The notes under the pieces were generated by a model. It searched no databases, was not told the DNA's origin, and saw nothing but the letters and a program-made list of their open reading frames with translations. Position numbers and translations under genes: made by a program. A stretch of 24,175 nucleotides of DNA from JABMMZ01 sp044373665 (GTDB taxonomy: Bacteria > Bacteroidota > Bacteroidia > NS11-12g > UBA955), in NCBI GenBank assembly GCA_044373665.1, contig JBIPNH010000024.1:1-24175 (forward strand), read 5' to 3'. This document shows, piece by piece, positions 1-8,000 of the stretch; position 1 is the stretch's first letter, and each line of letters opens with the position of its first letter.

Positions 1-571
1 GATGGGAAACATGGTTATTGATATTGGAGGTGGAACTACAGAAATTGCAGTTATAGCCTTAGGAGGTATTGTTTGCGACCAATCTATTCGTGTCGCAGGA
101 GATGAGTTTAATACCGATATTGCAGAGTACATGAAACGTCAGCATAACCTTTTGACGGGTGAACGTACTGCAGAAAAAATAAAAATTAATGTTGGTTCAG
201 CATTAACAGAACTAGACAATCCGCCTGAAGATTACGCTGTGTACGGAAGAGATTTAATGACTGGTATACCAAAACAAGTCTTTGTTTCGTATTCTGAAAT
301 AGCGCTAGCACTTGATAAATCGATTGTAAAATTAGAAGAAGCTGTTCTTAAGGCTTTAGAAAATACACCACCAGAATTAGCTGCTGATATTTACCAAACT
401 GGTATTTATTTAACAGGTGGAGGAGCTTTATTAAGAGGTTTGGATAAGCGTTTGTCCGCCAAAACCAAATTACCTGTTCACATTCCTGAAGACCCACTTA
501 AGGCTGTTGTTCGTGGAACTGGTATAGCGCTTAAAAACATCGGTAGATTTAAATTTTTAATGAATTCTTGA
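1..571 (+). CDS. mreB: Rod shape-determining protein MreB, 3' part (5' end outside window)
   Basis: This is the C-terminal part of the bacterial actin homologue MreB, which polymerises on the inner membrane and positions the elongation peptidoglycan synthases. The frame is already open at base 1, and the ATG at base 2 is an internal Met. In the family it lies just before the phosphate-2 nucleotide-binding motif, seen here as DIGGGTTEIAV. The adenosine-binding motif appears near the C-terminus as YLTGGGALLRGL. The 189 visible residues are somewhat over half of a usual MreB of about 345 residues. The gene stops 6 nt before mreC, so it is the first visible gene of the mre/mrd operon. Its promoter is outside the window. 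Nothing looks degraded. The identification is secure from motifs and gene order. Confidence 0.96.
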   Translation, partial: MGNMVIDIGGGTTEIAVIALGGIVCDQSIRVAGDEFNTDIAEYMKRQHNLLTGERTAEKIKINVGSALTELDNPPEDYAVYGRDLMTGIPKQVFVSYSEIALALDKSIVKLEEAVLKALENTPPELAADIYQTGIYLTGGGALLRGLDKRLSAKTKLPVHIPEDPLKAVVRGTGIALKNIGRFKFLMNS

Positions 572-577
572 TTTTAA

Positions 578-1420
578 ATGAATTCTATTTTCAAGTACAT
601 ACAGCGAAAACTTCATGTTTTGTTGTTTCTACTACTTGAATTATTATGCGTAATTATAATTGTTAGAAACAACGTATATCAATCTGCCTACTATTTTAAC
701 AATACCAAAAAAATAATTGCCAAAATCAATGAAGTGAATAACCACTTGTTTGATTATGTCGCTTTGTATCAAAAAAATGAAGCGTTGACCAATGAAAATT
801 TGATGTTACGTCAGCATTTAAAGTCAAACTATGTTATAGAATCTAAAAAAATATTTGAAATAAATGATACTGTATTCAAGCAAAGATACAAGTATTTGCC
901 AGCTCAAATTATAGCAAATTCTACCAATAGGGCTAATAACTACATAACAATTAATAGAGGAAAAGCCTCAGGTATTGAACAAGGTATGGGTGTGTTTTGT
1001 CCGGAAGGAGTTGTTGGAATAGTGGAGCGAGTTTCTGAAAATTATAGCATTGTTGTTTCTTTACTAAGTACTAACAAATTTAAGATAGTACCAAAAATTA
1101 AAGAACTTTCTTATACCAAAGGAAGTGTTGAATGGGATGGAAAAGACCCATCATTTTTATCTCTCAAAGGAATCAATAAATATGAGGCACTTAAAGTGGG
1201 TAATCATTTGGTTACAAGTCCCTACACCAAAATATTTCCCGAAAATATCCCAATTGGTGTGGTAAGTGAAATTAAGCAAAGTAGCTCAGACCCGTTTTTT
1301 AAAGCTACTATTAAATCGAGCGTAAATTTTGGGAAAATTCAAAATGTGTACATTGTATTTGATTTATTCAAATCGGAAATAGAACAATTAGAGAAACAAA
1401 CAATCATAAGCAACCCCTAA
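578..1420 (+). CDS. mreC: Rod shape-determining protein MreC
   Basis: MreC is a bitopic membrane protein. Its periplasmic part binds and activates PBP2 and links it to MreB filaments and MreD. The 280-residue product begins with a short basic cytoplasmic tail, then one hydrophobic segment at about residues 12-30. A stretch with coiled-coil character follows (about 45-80), then the beta-rich MreC domain. Within that domain the segment around NRGKASGIEQGMGVFCPEG and the later VGIVERVSENYSIVVSLLS match the conserved MreC core. The length is normal. The ATG at 578 follows the mreB stop by 6 nt, and mreD begins 2 nt after its stop, so translation is probably coupled. The C-terminus is charged and variable, as in the family. 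Confidence 0.95.
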   Translation: MNSIFKYIQRKLHVLLFLLLELLCVIIIVRNNVYQSAYYFNNTKKIIAKINEVNNHLFDYVALYQKNEALTNENLMLRQHLKSNYVIESKKIFEINDTVFKQRYKYLPAQIIANSTNRANNYITINRGKASGIEQGMGVFCPEGVVGIVERVSENYSIVVSLLSTNKFKIVPKIKELSYTKGSVEWDGKDPSFLSLKGINKYEALKVGNHLVTSPYTKIFPENIPIGVVSEIKQSSSDPFFKATIKSSVNFGKIQNVYIVFDLFKSEIEQLEKQTIISNP

Positions 1421-1422
1421 GT

Positions 1423-1950
1423 ATGATTAATTTATTGAAACAAATTGCAGTGTTTTTATTGTTGATATTCATTCAACTCTTTGTGCTTAATAATCTAATT
1501 TTAGGGTTCAATTTTGGCTACTTGTTTCAACCACAAATAATAGTTTTTTTCTTGCTTTTGTTACCTGTAAGCTATACACATGTTCAGCAAATCTTACTCG
1601 CTTTTTTCTCAGGTTTATTGGTCGATTTCTTTTTTAATTCATGGGGAATTCATGCCGCAGTATCTACATTTATAGGCTTTTTTAGGTATTACGTAGTTCT
1701 TGATGTTGACAGTGCTATTTCTGGTCGTGATGAGGATAATAAATCTTGGACTTCCAAAAAAAGTAAAACATGGAAATGGTTCTATTTTCTCGGTTTTACA
1801 ATCATTTATCATTTCTTTTTTATATTAATAGAATCATTAGGTCGAAATTTCTTTACATACGTATTGCCTTCTGTCATAGTCAGTAGCTTGTTTACGTTTT
1901 TATTGATACTCATTTTAGAGAATTTATTATATAAACCAGCAAGAAATTAA
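1423..1950 (+). CDS. mreD: Rod shape-determining protein MreD
   Basis: This is a 175-residue, strongly hydrophobic protein with about five to six predicted membrane helices, which fits MreD, the integral membrane partner of MreC in the elongasome. Sequence conservation in MreD is low, so the call rests mainly on length, hydropathy and exact position between mreC (2 nt upstream) and mrdA (6 nt downstream). The segment FFSGLLVDFFFNSWGIHAA is the best-conserved MreD-like stretch, where the G-L-x-x-D pattern recurs in the family. A charged loop (about residues 103-118, rich in Asp, Lys and Ser) separates two groups of helices. The gene is probably expressed only as part of the operon. Confidence 0.9.
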   Translation: MINLLKQIAVFLLLIFIQLFVLNNLILGFNFGYLFQPQIIVFFLLLLPVSYTHVQQILLAFFSGLLVDFFFNSWGIHAAVSTFIGFFRYYVVLDVDSAISGRDEDNKSWTSKKSKTWKWFYFLGFTIIYHFFFILIESLGRNFFTYVLPSVIVSSLFTFLLILILENLLYKPARN

Positions 1951-1956
1951 TAGTCA

Positions 1957-3795
1957 ATGGAAAAGAGTAATAAATTTTTTGTAATTATTATCTTTCTAAT
2001 TGGAATTGGTATTATTTTCAGTATTCGCTTGTATTTCCTTCAAATAGTAGACACTTCTAATTACTACAAAGCACAATCATATGGTTCAAATGAAATAACA
2101 TTAAATCCGCCAAGAGGGACTATTTTGGATAGATTCGGAAACTTAATGGTTTATAACGATGCACTTTATGATTTAATGGTCGTTCCAGATAAAACATTAG
2201 AATCTGATAAATATACCCTTAGTAAGTTTTTAAATATAGATACTATTAATTTTGACAAAAGATTAAAAAAAGCATCAAGATACAATTCGAGACAAGCGTC
2301 TATTTTTTACAAAAATGTACCGTTCGAAATGTTGACGAGTTTGCAAGAAATTATTCATCAATTTCCTGCTTTTTACATTGAGTCAAAAATTGATAGACGT
2401 TATAATATTCAAGGAGCCGCTCATTTATTAGGATATTTGGGAGAGGCGTCTGAAAAGATAGTAGGGGAACAACCTTATTATAAACCAGGAGATATTTTGG
2501 GTATTTCAGGTATGGAAAAGTCATACGAGTATTATTTAAGAGGAAAAAAAGGAAGAAGAGTAGTATTGGTTGATAAGTTTAGCCGACAACAAGGCAGTTT
2601 TGCAGGTGGTAAATTTGACAGTGTTCCTATTCCAGGGCAAAATGTCATTTCTTCTGTTGATATAGATTTACAAAGATTTGGAGAACAATTATTAGGGAAT
2701 AAAATTGGTTCTATTGTTGCCATTGAACCCAAAACGGGAGAAATATTAAGTATTGTTAATAGTCCAAATTATGATCCTAACTTATTAGTAGGGCAGGAGA
2801 GAAATAAGAATTTTGCTCGATTATTACTTGACCCAAGTAAACCCCTTTTTAATAGAGCATTAAAAGCGCCTTATCCTCCTGGGTCAACTTTCAAATTGGT
2901 TCAGGCATTAATTGGATTACAAGAAGGAATTATAGTTCCCTCAACCACTTTTCCATGTGCAGGTGGATACAGAATGGGAAGTTTAACCGTTGGTTGCCAT
3001 GCCCACGCTTCACCGCTCGACCTTGAAAATAGTATTAAAAATAGTTGTAATGCTTATTATTGTCATGTTTACAGGTCTATTTTAGACAATCCTAAATATG
3101 GTTCAGTGCAAGTAGCATATAAAAAGTGGACTGATTATTTGTTAAGTTTTGGAATTGGAGTAAAAACAGGTATAGATTTACCTGAAGAGTCAAAAGGAAT
3201 AATAAAACACAACGATTATTTTGTTAAAGTATTTGGCAAAAATTGGCGTTCAGCAAATGTGGTCTCTATGTCAATTGGACAAGGAGAAGTTGGGTTAACG
3301 CCTTTACAAATGGCAAATATTGCGGCAATTATTGCCAATAAAGGTTGGTTTATAACGCCACATGTTGTTAAATCTATTGGTGATAATTATTTTGTCCCAA
3401 CTGAATTTAAAGACAAAAGATACACAATGATTGATGCAAAGCATTTTGATACAATCATAAGCGGTATGTCTATGGTAACCAAACCAGGAGGAACAGCTGG
3501 ACGGACAGGAATAGATGGGATTGATATTTGTGCAAAAACAGGAACTGCACAAAATCCACATGGAAAAGACCATTCTATCTACATTGCTTTTGCACCTCGC
3601 GAAAATCCTAAAATTGCAATTTGTGTAATTGTTGAAAATGGAGGATTTGGGGCATCCTTTGCAGCACCAATAGCCAATTTAATGATTGAACATTATTTGG
3701 TAAAAGATAAAAAAGCACCTTCAACCCGACTCGATTTATACAATCGAATGATAACTACGTCTTTATTGGAAAACTCTGTTTACAATCCCAAATAA
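1957..3795 (+). CDS. mrdA: Penicillin-binding protein 2 (elongation transpeptidase)
   Basis: This is a class B penicillin-binding protein that cross-links peptide stems of new peptidoglycan during cell elongation, working with the RodA glycosyltransferase encoded next to it. The 612 residues show a single N-terminal membrane anchor (about 7-29). The pedestal/dimerisation domain includes NPPRGTILDR. The transpeptidase domain has all three active-site motifs: STFK with the nucleophile Ser310, Ser363-Cys-Asn365, and Lys527-Thr-Gly-Thr. Between the first two motifs lie Cys334, Cys347, His348 and His350, which could bind a metal ion as E. coli PBP2 binds zinc in the same region; that part is inference. 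The start is 6 nt after mreD, and rodA follows after 1 nt. Length and motifs are normal for the family. Confidence 0.97.
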   Translation: MEKSNKFFVIIIFLIGIGIIFSIRLYFLQIVDTSNYYKAQSYGSNEITLNPPRGTILDRFGNLMVYNDALYDLMVVPDKTLESDKYTLSKFLNIDTINFDKRLKKASRYNSRQASIFYKNVPFEMLTSLQEIIHQFPAFYIESKIDRRYNIQGAAHLLGYLGEASEKIVGEQPYYKPGDILGISGMEKSYEYYLRGKKGRRVVLVDKFSRQQGSFAGGKFDSVPIPGQNVISSVDIDLQRFGEQLLGNKIGSIVAIEPKTGEILSIVNSPNYDPNLLVGQERNKNFARLLLDPSKPLFNRALKAPYPPGSTFKLVQALIGLQEGIIVPSTTFPCAGGYRMGSLTVGCHAHASPLDLENSIKNSCNAYYCHVYRSILDNPKYGSVQVAYKKWTDYLLSFGIGVKTGIDLPEESKGIIKHNDYFVKVFGKNWRSANVVSMSIGQGEVGLTPLQMANIAAIIANKGWFITPHVVKSIGDNYFVPTEFKDKRYTMIDAKHFDTIISGMSMVTKPGGTAGRTGIDGIDICAKTGTAQNPHGKDHSIYIAFAPRENPKIAICVIVENGGFGASFAAPIANLMIEHYLVKDKKAPSTRLDLYNRMITTSLLENSVYNPK

Positions 3796-3796
3796 T

Positions 3797-5134
3797 ATGG
3801 AAGAAAAATTACATATAGATTGGATAACAGTTGGGCTTTACATCATTATTGTGATGTTTGGGGCTGTTAATATTTATTCAGCTAACAATACCTTGGAACA
3901 CCATTTCTTATTTGATTTTAAAATGGAATATGGGAAGCAAATTATTTGGATGTCAGCAAGTGCGCTGATAGTTTTTTTGGTATTACTTACTGATTTTAAG
4001 TTTTTTAACTATTCCGCATATGGTATTTATGTGGTTGTAATATTGCTGTTAATTGCTTTGTTAGCAACAGGTTCATTCAATAAAGGTGCGCAGGCTTGGT
4101 TTAAAATAGGTGCTTTCAAATTACAACCCAGTGAGTTTGCTAAATATGCAACTGGTTTGGCTTTGGCTAAGTTTTTGGGAACCTACGACATAAAATTTGA
4201 GGGAAAAAGAAATATGGGTATTTGTTTTGCAATTATCTTTTTTCCAATGCTTTTAACATTAGCACAAAATGATACCGGTTCGGCATTGGTATTTTTGAGC
4301 TTTATTTTGGTTCTTTTTCGAGAGGGACTGTCAGGTTGGTGGCTAGTATTAGGTTTTTACTTAGTCCTTATTTTTGTTTTAACTATTTTATACCCTTCTT
4401 TGTACATTATCATTGGATTGTTATTGATTTTGGCTTTTATTATATTCATGTATAAAAAACATAAGCCATTGATAGTTGCCTCTGTATTGCTTGTAGCTTT
4501 ATCTGTTGGTTTTATTTTGAGTTTAGATTTTGTGTTTACGTCAATATTAAAGCCGCACCAACAGCAAAGAATATTGGTGACCTTAAACCAAGATGTTGAG
4601 GAGTATTATGCCAATAAAACAAATGGCTTTTCATTTTTTAAAGTTGAATTACCCAAAAAAGAAGACAAAACGAAATCAAAACGAGATTACAGTTACAATG
4701 TCCGTCAGTCAAAAATTAGTATAGGTGCAGGACGATGGGCTGGTAATGGCTTTAATAATGGCACTCAAACGAAGGCTAAATTAGTGCCTGAACAACACAC
4801 GGATTTTATTTTTTGTACCGTAGGCGAAGAGTATGGATTTATTGGTTCTGTGTTATTTATCGGTCTGTATTTGTTCTTTATTGGACGGATTTTTTATTTA
4901 GCTGAAAGACAAAAAAACACATTCAGTAGAGTGTTTGGCTATTCCACAGGTTCTATAATCTTGTTTCACTTTTTCATTAATATTGGAATGGCAATGGGTT
5001 TGTTACCCGTTATCGGTATTCCTTTACCTTTCATGAGTTATGGTGGTTCTTCGCTAATAAGCTTTAGTTTAATGTTGTTTACATTTTTAAAACTTGATGC
5101 AAACAGGGTAAATGAATTAAGTAGATTTAGTTAG
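3797..5134 (+). CDS. rodA: Peptidoglycan glycosyltransferase RodA (SEDS family)
   Basis: RodA is a polytopic SEDS-family glycosyltransferase that polymerises glycan strands from lipid II and forms a complex with PBP2. Recognisable motifs are PSEF (residues 111-114), HTDFIF with the likely catalytic Asp336, and the C-terminal PFMSYGGSS. At 445 residues it is clearly longer than the E. coli protein (about 370). The extra length is mainly a highly charged stretch just before YNVRQSKISIGAG, in the large extracytoplasmic loop that also carries Asp336. The start codon is 1 nt after the mrdA stop. The 3' end overlaps the convergent flavoprotein gene by 4 bp, so there is no room for a terminator between them. 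The identification is secure; the role of the insertion is unknown. Confidence 0.96.
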   Translation: MEEKLHIDWITVGLYIIIVMFGAVNIYSANNTLEHHFLFDFKMEYGKQIIWMSASALIVFLVLLTDFKFFNYSAYGIYVVVILLLIALLATGSFNKGAQAWFKIGAFKLQPSEFAKYATGLALAKFLGTYDIKFEGKRNMGICFAIIFFPMLLTLAQNDTGSALVFLSFILVLFREGLSGWWLVLGFYLVLIFVLTILYPSLYIIIGLLLILAFIIFMYKKHKPLIVASVLLVALSVGFILSLDFVFTSILKPHQQQRILVTLNQDVEEYYANKTNGFSFFKVELPKKEDKTKSKRDYSYNVRQSKISIGAGRWAGNGFNNGTQTKAKLVPEQHTDFIFCTVGEEYGFIGSVLFIGLYLFFIGRIFYLAERQKNTFSRVFGYSTGSIILFHFFINIGMAMGLLPVIGIPLPFMSYGGSSLISFSLMLFTFLKLDANRVNELSRFS

Positions 5135-6369
5135 GATAAACTTTGGCTAATAATCCAAGCTTCACTCCACGCTGCTTGAAAATTAAAACCTCCGGTCAGA
5201 GCATCGATATTTAACACTTCGCCAGCAAAAAATAGGTTTTTGATTTGTTTTGATTCCATCGATTTAAAATCTATCGCTTTCAAATCTACCCCTCCTGCGG
5301 TTACAAACTCTTCCTTAAATGTGCTTTTGCCATTTACATCAAAAGAACATTCTGTTAAGTAACCTGCTAATTTATTGATTTCATTTTGACTTAAGTCGCC
5401 CCAGTTTTTCGTTTCAATTTTGAGTACAGCACACATGGATTCCCATAATCGACTTGGCAAATTAGCAAATGGGGTATTAGAAGTTTTCTTTTTAGAGTTA
5501 GATTCTTTTAGTTTTTTGAGTTGTAATATGGTATTGTCTGGCGAATCATTAATCCAATTGACTATTATTGAAAATTTGTAGTTTTTATCATTAAATATTC
5601 TAGCGCCTATCGAAGAAAGTTTTAAAACAGATGGACCACTTAATCCCCAATGTGTAATTAATAGTGGTCCTGATTGAGACAATTGGTCTTTTTTTAATTG
5701 ATGTTTCTTTAATGAGTCTTTATCAAAAGCACAAGAAACTGTAGCCTTTTTCACAGACAAACCTTGAAGACCGTCTATAAGAGGATGCTTAATGTTGAAT
5801 GTAAATAAAGATGGGACGGGTTCAATGATTGGAACACCCTTTTTTTTGAGCATGTTCCACATAAATTCACTACTACCAGAAGTAAAAACTAGTTTATTGC
5901 AGTTTACAGTTTCATTTTCAAACACCAAGTTAAAGGAATTATCTTCTTTAGAATAAAAATCAAGCAAAGGTTTTTGAGTATAAATAGGAATATGAAGGCG
6001 TTTACATTCCGAAAGAAAGCAATTTATAATAGTTTCAGATTGGTTACTTTCAGGAAACATTCTGCCATCAGATTCCGTTTTTAAACTAATGTTTCTTTGT
6101 TTGAACCAATCAATAGTATTTTGGGGATTGAAACGATTGAACACAGATAATAATTCCTTGTTTCCGCGAGGATAGTAGGAAATTAGTTGGGAATTATCAA
6201 AACAAGAGTGCGTTACATTACATCTGCCACCGCCACTTATACTTACTTTACCAAGTACGGTTTTTGATTTTTCAAAAATGGCAACTTTTAAGTTGGGATG
6301 TTGGTATTTGATATTGATTGCCGCAAAAAATCCTGCAGCACCTCCACCTATAATGGCAACATCAAGCAT
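5131..6369 (-). CDS. BaiN/HI0933-family FAD-dependent oxidoreductase
   Basis: This is a two-dinucleotide-binding-domain flavoprotein of the HI0933/YhiN/BaiN family. Its physiological substrate is generally unassigned; BaiN itself acts on bile-acid intermediates, and that should not be transferred here. An N-terminal FAD-binding Rossmann motif reads IIGGGAAG (Gly8, Gly10, Gly13). The family hallmark SISGGGRCNVTHS lies at about residues 43-55. The C-terminal FAD motif is FFAGEVLNIDALTGGFNFQ. The start is the ATG at 6369; one codon upstream is only a TTG. The product is 412 residues, normal for the family. It lies 15 nt downstream of purS in the same direction and probably shares its transcript. 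It ends convergently inside the rodA stop region. Confidence 0.92.
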   Translation of the reverse strand: MLDVAIIGGGAAGFFAAINIKYQHPNLKVAIFEKSKTVLGKVSISGGGRCNVTHSCFDNSQLISYYPRGNKELLSVFNRFNPQNTIDWFKQRNISLKTESDGRMFPESNQSETIINCFLSECKRLHIPIYTQKPLLDFYSKEDNSFNLVFENETVNCNKLVFTSGSSEFMWNMLKKKGVPIIEPVPSLFTFNIKHPLIDGLQGLSVKKATVSCAFDKDSLKKHQLKKDQLSQSGPLLITHWGLSGPSVLKLSSIGARIFNDKNYKFSIIVNWINDSPDNTILQLKKLKESNSKKKTSNTPFANLPSRLWESMCAVLKIETKNWGDLSQNEINKLAGYLTECSFDVNGKSTFKEEFVTAGGVDLKAIDFKSMESKQIKNLFFAGEVLNIDALTGGFNFQAAWSEAWIISQSLS

Positions 6370-6384
6370 CAAATGAAAGTAAAG

Positions 6385-6636
6385 TTATAAAGCTGTAATA
6401 GAGATGTTATAACTCTCCATTATCAGATTTGCTAACAATTTTGTAGTAGCATGTTCAGCTTCGGCAAAAGCAGCAGTTTCATTGTCGGCTATTGTGGTAT
6501 AAGTAATACATTTACCAACTCTTACATCGTTAATTTGAGTACAACCAATGTTATTCAAACCATTTGTTACGGCTTTACCTTGAGGATCCAAAAGCTCTTT
6601 GCGAGGCATTATTTCTATTTTTACTAAAAACTGCAT
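6385..6636 (-). CDS. purS: Phosphoribosylformylglycinamidine synthase subunit PurS
   Basis: PurS is the small structural subunit of the multi-subunit FGAM synthase. It joins PurL and the glutaminase PurQ for step four of purine biosynthesis. The 83-residue product has the family pattern: a first beta strand (FLVKIEIMPR), the turn LLDPQGKAVTNGL, and the conserved DVRVGK, then a helix ending in KLLANLIMESYNISI. The open frame extends 8 codons upstream to a TTG at 6660, but that region contains the -7 box of a well-formed promoter, so the ATG at 6636 is chosen. Its presence implies a separate PurL/PurQ rather than the long single-chain PurL; no purL or purQ is in the window. The BaiN-like gene follows after 15 nt. 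Confidence 0.9.
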   Translation of the reverse strand: MQFLVKIEIMPRKELLDPQGKAVTNGLNNIGCTQINDVRVGKCITYTTIADNETAAFAEAEHATTKLLANLIMESYNISITAL

Positions 6637-6657
6637 GTTAAATGTATTATTTGATTG

Positions 6658-6689
6658 CAAAAATAAAACAAAATATTGATGAACGACAA
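6658..6689 (-). promoter_or_regulatory. Promoter of purS
   Basis: On the minus strand, TTG (6687-6689), a 21-nt spacer and TATTTTTG (6658-6665) match the Bacteroidota -33/-7 promoter pattern TTG...TAnnTTTG. Transcription would start at about 6650, which leaves the ATG at 6636 but not the TTG at 6660 within the transcript. Confidence 0.6.
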
Positions 6690-6707
6690 TAACTTATACC
6701 CTTTTTG

Positions 6708-7070
6708 TTAAAAGTAAGCGTAAATTTTGGGAATAAAGATAATTAAACCAGTTAAAAAAGCAACGATTGAAAAAGTAAGGACTGCCCCTGCTGACAAATC
6801 TTTAATTATTTTAATTTGTGGATGAATACCATCGTGTATAAAATCTGTCATATTTTCAATACTTGTATTGATAATTTCCAGAGAAATAACGCCGCCAATG
6901 CTGATTAAAATCAGAATCCATTCAATTTTAGAAACATTGAAAATAAAACCCATAGTCAATGCAACTAAAGCTAATAGAATTTGAATTTTAGCGTTTTTTT
7001 CAGTTTTTACAAAATGTGTAATACCATTCATTGCAAACCTGAAACTGCTCAACCTGCTTTTTGATTTCAT
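6708..7070 (-). CDS. dgkA: Diacylglycerol kinase (DgkA family)
   Basis: This is a small integral-membrane kinase of the prokaryotic DgkA family, which phosphorylates diacylglycerol or, in some relatives, undecaprenol. The 120 residues contain an N-terminal amphipathic region (SSFRFAMNGI), three hydrophobic helices, and the family signature EIINTSIENMTDF followed by KDLSAGAVL. The family's catalytic and metal-binding glutamates lie in that signature. Substrate preference (lipid recycling versus undecaprenol phosphorylation) cannot be read from sequence. The gene starts 15 nt after the pirin stop, and its ATG lies inside a perfect 13-bp inverted repeat. It is 71 nt upstream of purS, which has its own promoter. 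Confidence 0.92.
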   Translation of the reverse strand: MKSKSRLSSFRFAMNGITHFVKTEKNAKIQILLALVALTMGFIFNVSKIEWILILISIGGVISLEIINTSIENMTDFIHDGIHPQIKIIKDLSAGAVLTFSIVAFLTGLIIFIPKIYAYF

Positions 7071-7097
7071 TGAAATTGTAAATTTTTACAATTTCAA
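7070..7097. repeat. 13-bp inverted repeat at the pirin/dgkA junction
   Basis: The arms TTGAAATTGTAAA (7070-7082) and TTTACAATTTCAA (7085-7097) are perfect, with a 2-nt loop. On the minus-strand transcript the hairpin spans the last codons and stop of the pirin gene and the first base of the dgkA ATG. There is no T-tract after it, so it is not a standard terminator. A translation-control or RNA-processing hairpin is possible. Confidence 0.7.
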
Positions 7098-7805
7098 AGG
7101 TACTTCCATCAATAGAATTTCCAAATTTTCTGACAAAGATTCTATTGAGAATACATTGGTATCCCAGATACCCATTCCATCCCTTTCTTCTAGAAGTATT
7201 AAATCAATCTTACCACTGCCTGATAATACAAAACAATACACGCCATTCTGAGGGTCTTTAAGAGTGTAATTTACTGTTTGCTTAGATTCTAGTTTTCCCA
7301 TGTGAAACCAAGCATTTTGGTGAATCCACACTCCTTGGTCATTAGGATTAGGCGAAAGAATTTGAACAAGTTCGTTAGTCTTTAATAGGTTTGCCAAGTC
7401 AATTTGGTCATATCTAGGTTCCTCATTGTTTTTGTTAGGGTAAATCCAGATTTGTAAAAATTTAACAGTTTCGTTTTTGCTATTGTTTTGCTCACTGTGA
7501 TATATACCCGTTCCCGCACTCATCACTTGAATATCTCCTTTTTTAATAATGGCAGTATTTCCCATGGTATCTTGATGAAGCAGTTCGCCCTCCAAAGGAA
7601 TACTTATAATTTCCATGTTTTCGTGAGGATGCTTTCCAAATCCCATTCCTGCCGCTACAGTATCATCATTTAAAACCCTAAGCACACCAAAGTTCATTCT
7701 TTCGGGATGGTGGTAATTCGCAAAACTAAAGGTGTGGAAGCTGTTTAACCAACCGTGATTGGCTTTTCCTCTAGAATTTGATTTGTGAATAATGGTGTTT
7801 GACAT
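7086..7805 (-). CDS. Pirin family protein
   Basis: This is a bicupin of the pirin family. Members bind a metal ion, and some bacterial ones act as quercetin 2,3-dioxygenases or modulate other enzymes; the role here is not known. Counting from the chosen ATG, the metal ligands are intact: His59 and His61 in HPHENMEI, and His103 and Glu105 in YHSEQ. The N-terminal pattern SRGKANHGWLNSFHTFSFA and the GVLRVLNDD segment are typical of the family. The product is 239 residues. The open frame runs 10 codons further to a TTG at 7835, but family alignment begins at the ATG at 7805. dgkA follows after 15 nt, so the two are probably co-transcribed. No convincing promoter was seen upstream. Confidence 0.93.
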   Translation of the reverse strand: MSNTIIHKSNSRGKANHGWLNSFHTFSFANYHHPERMNFGVLRVLNDDTVAAGMGFGKHPHENMEIISIPLEGELLHQDTMGNTAIIKKGDIQVMSAGTGIYHSEQNNSKNETVKFLQIWIYPNKNNEEPRYDQIDLANLLKTNELVQILSPNPNDQGVWIHQNAWFHMGKLESKQTVNYTLKDPQNGVYCFVLSGSGKIDLILLEERDGMGIWDTNVFSIESLSENLEILLMEVPLKL

Positions 7806-7964
7806 AATTGCTTGAATAACAGCTGCAAAACTCAAACTATATTTCTGATTAATTATAAAACTAGTTTAATAAATTGGGGTAATAATGGCATAAAATAGTT
7901 GTCAGTTATTATTTAATTAATCATTTAATCACAGATAATACTTTCATATCCTTGTTTTTATATT

Positions 7965-7972
7965 TAGGTTTG
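7965..7972 (+). promoter_or_regulatory. Candidate -7 box of the glycosyltransferase gene
   Basis: TAGGTTTG matches TAnnTTTG. The -33 element is weak (a TTT at 7942-7944). A start site at about 7979 would exclude the GTG at 7977 as start codon and favour the ATG at 8001. Confidence 0.45.
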
Positions 7973-8000
7973 TAACGTGAATCAAGGGTTAAGAAAAAAT

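Noticed and set aside
2..4. ATG at base 2 as the start of mreB
   Set aside because: The following residues align to the middle of MreB, just before the phosphate-2 motif, so this is an internal Met and the gene is cut by the window edge.
3304..3573. Antisense open frame within mrdA (also 2532-2732)
   Set aside because: It is opposite a conserved coding region, has no recognisable domain, and is Cys/Ser/His-rich as expected for a shadow frame.
6637..6660. Upstream TTG start for purS
   Set aside because: The eight extra codons overlap the -7 promoter box and are absent from PurS proteins.
7806..7835. Upstream TTG start for the pirin gene
   Set aside because: Family similarity begins at the ATG at 7805; the extra residues look random.
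7977..8000. GTG start for the glycosyltransferase
   Set aside because: It lies 5 nt after a likely -7 box, so it would be at or before the transcription start; ATG 8001 directly precedes the first hydrophobic helix.
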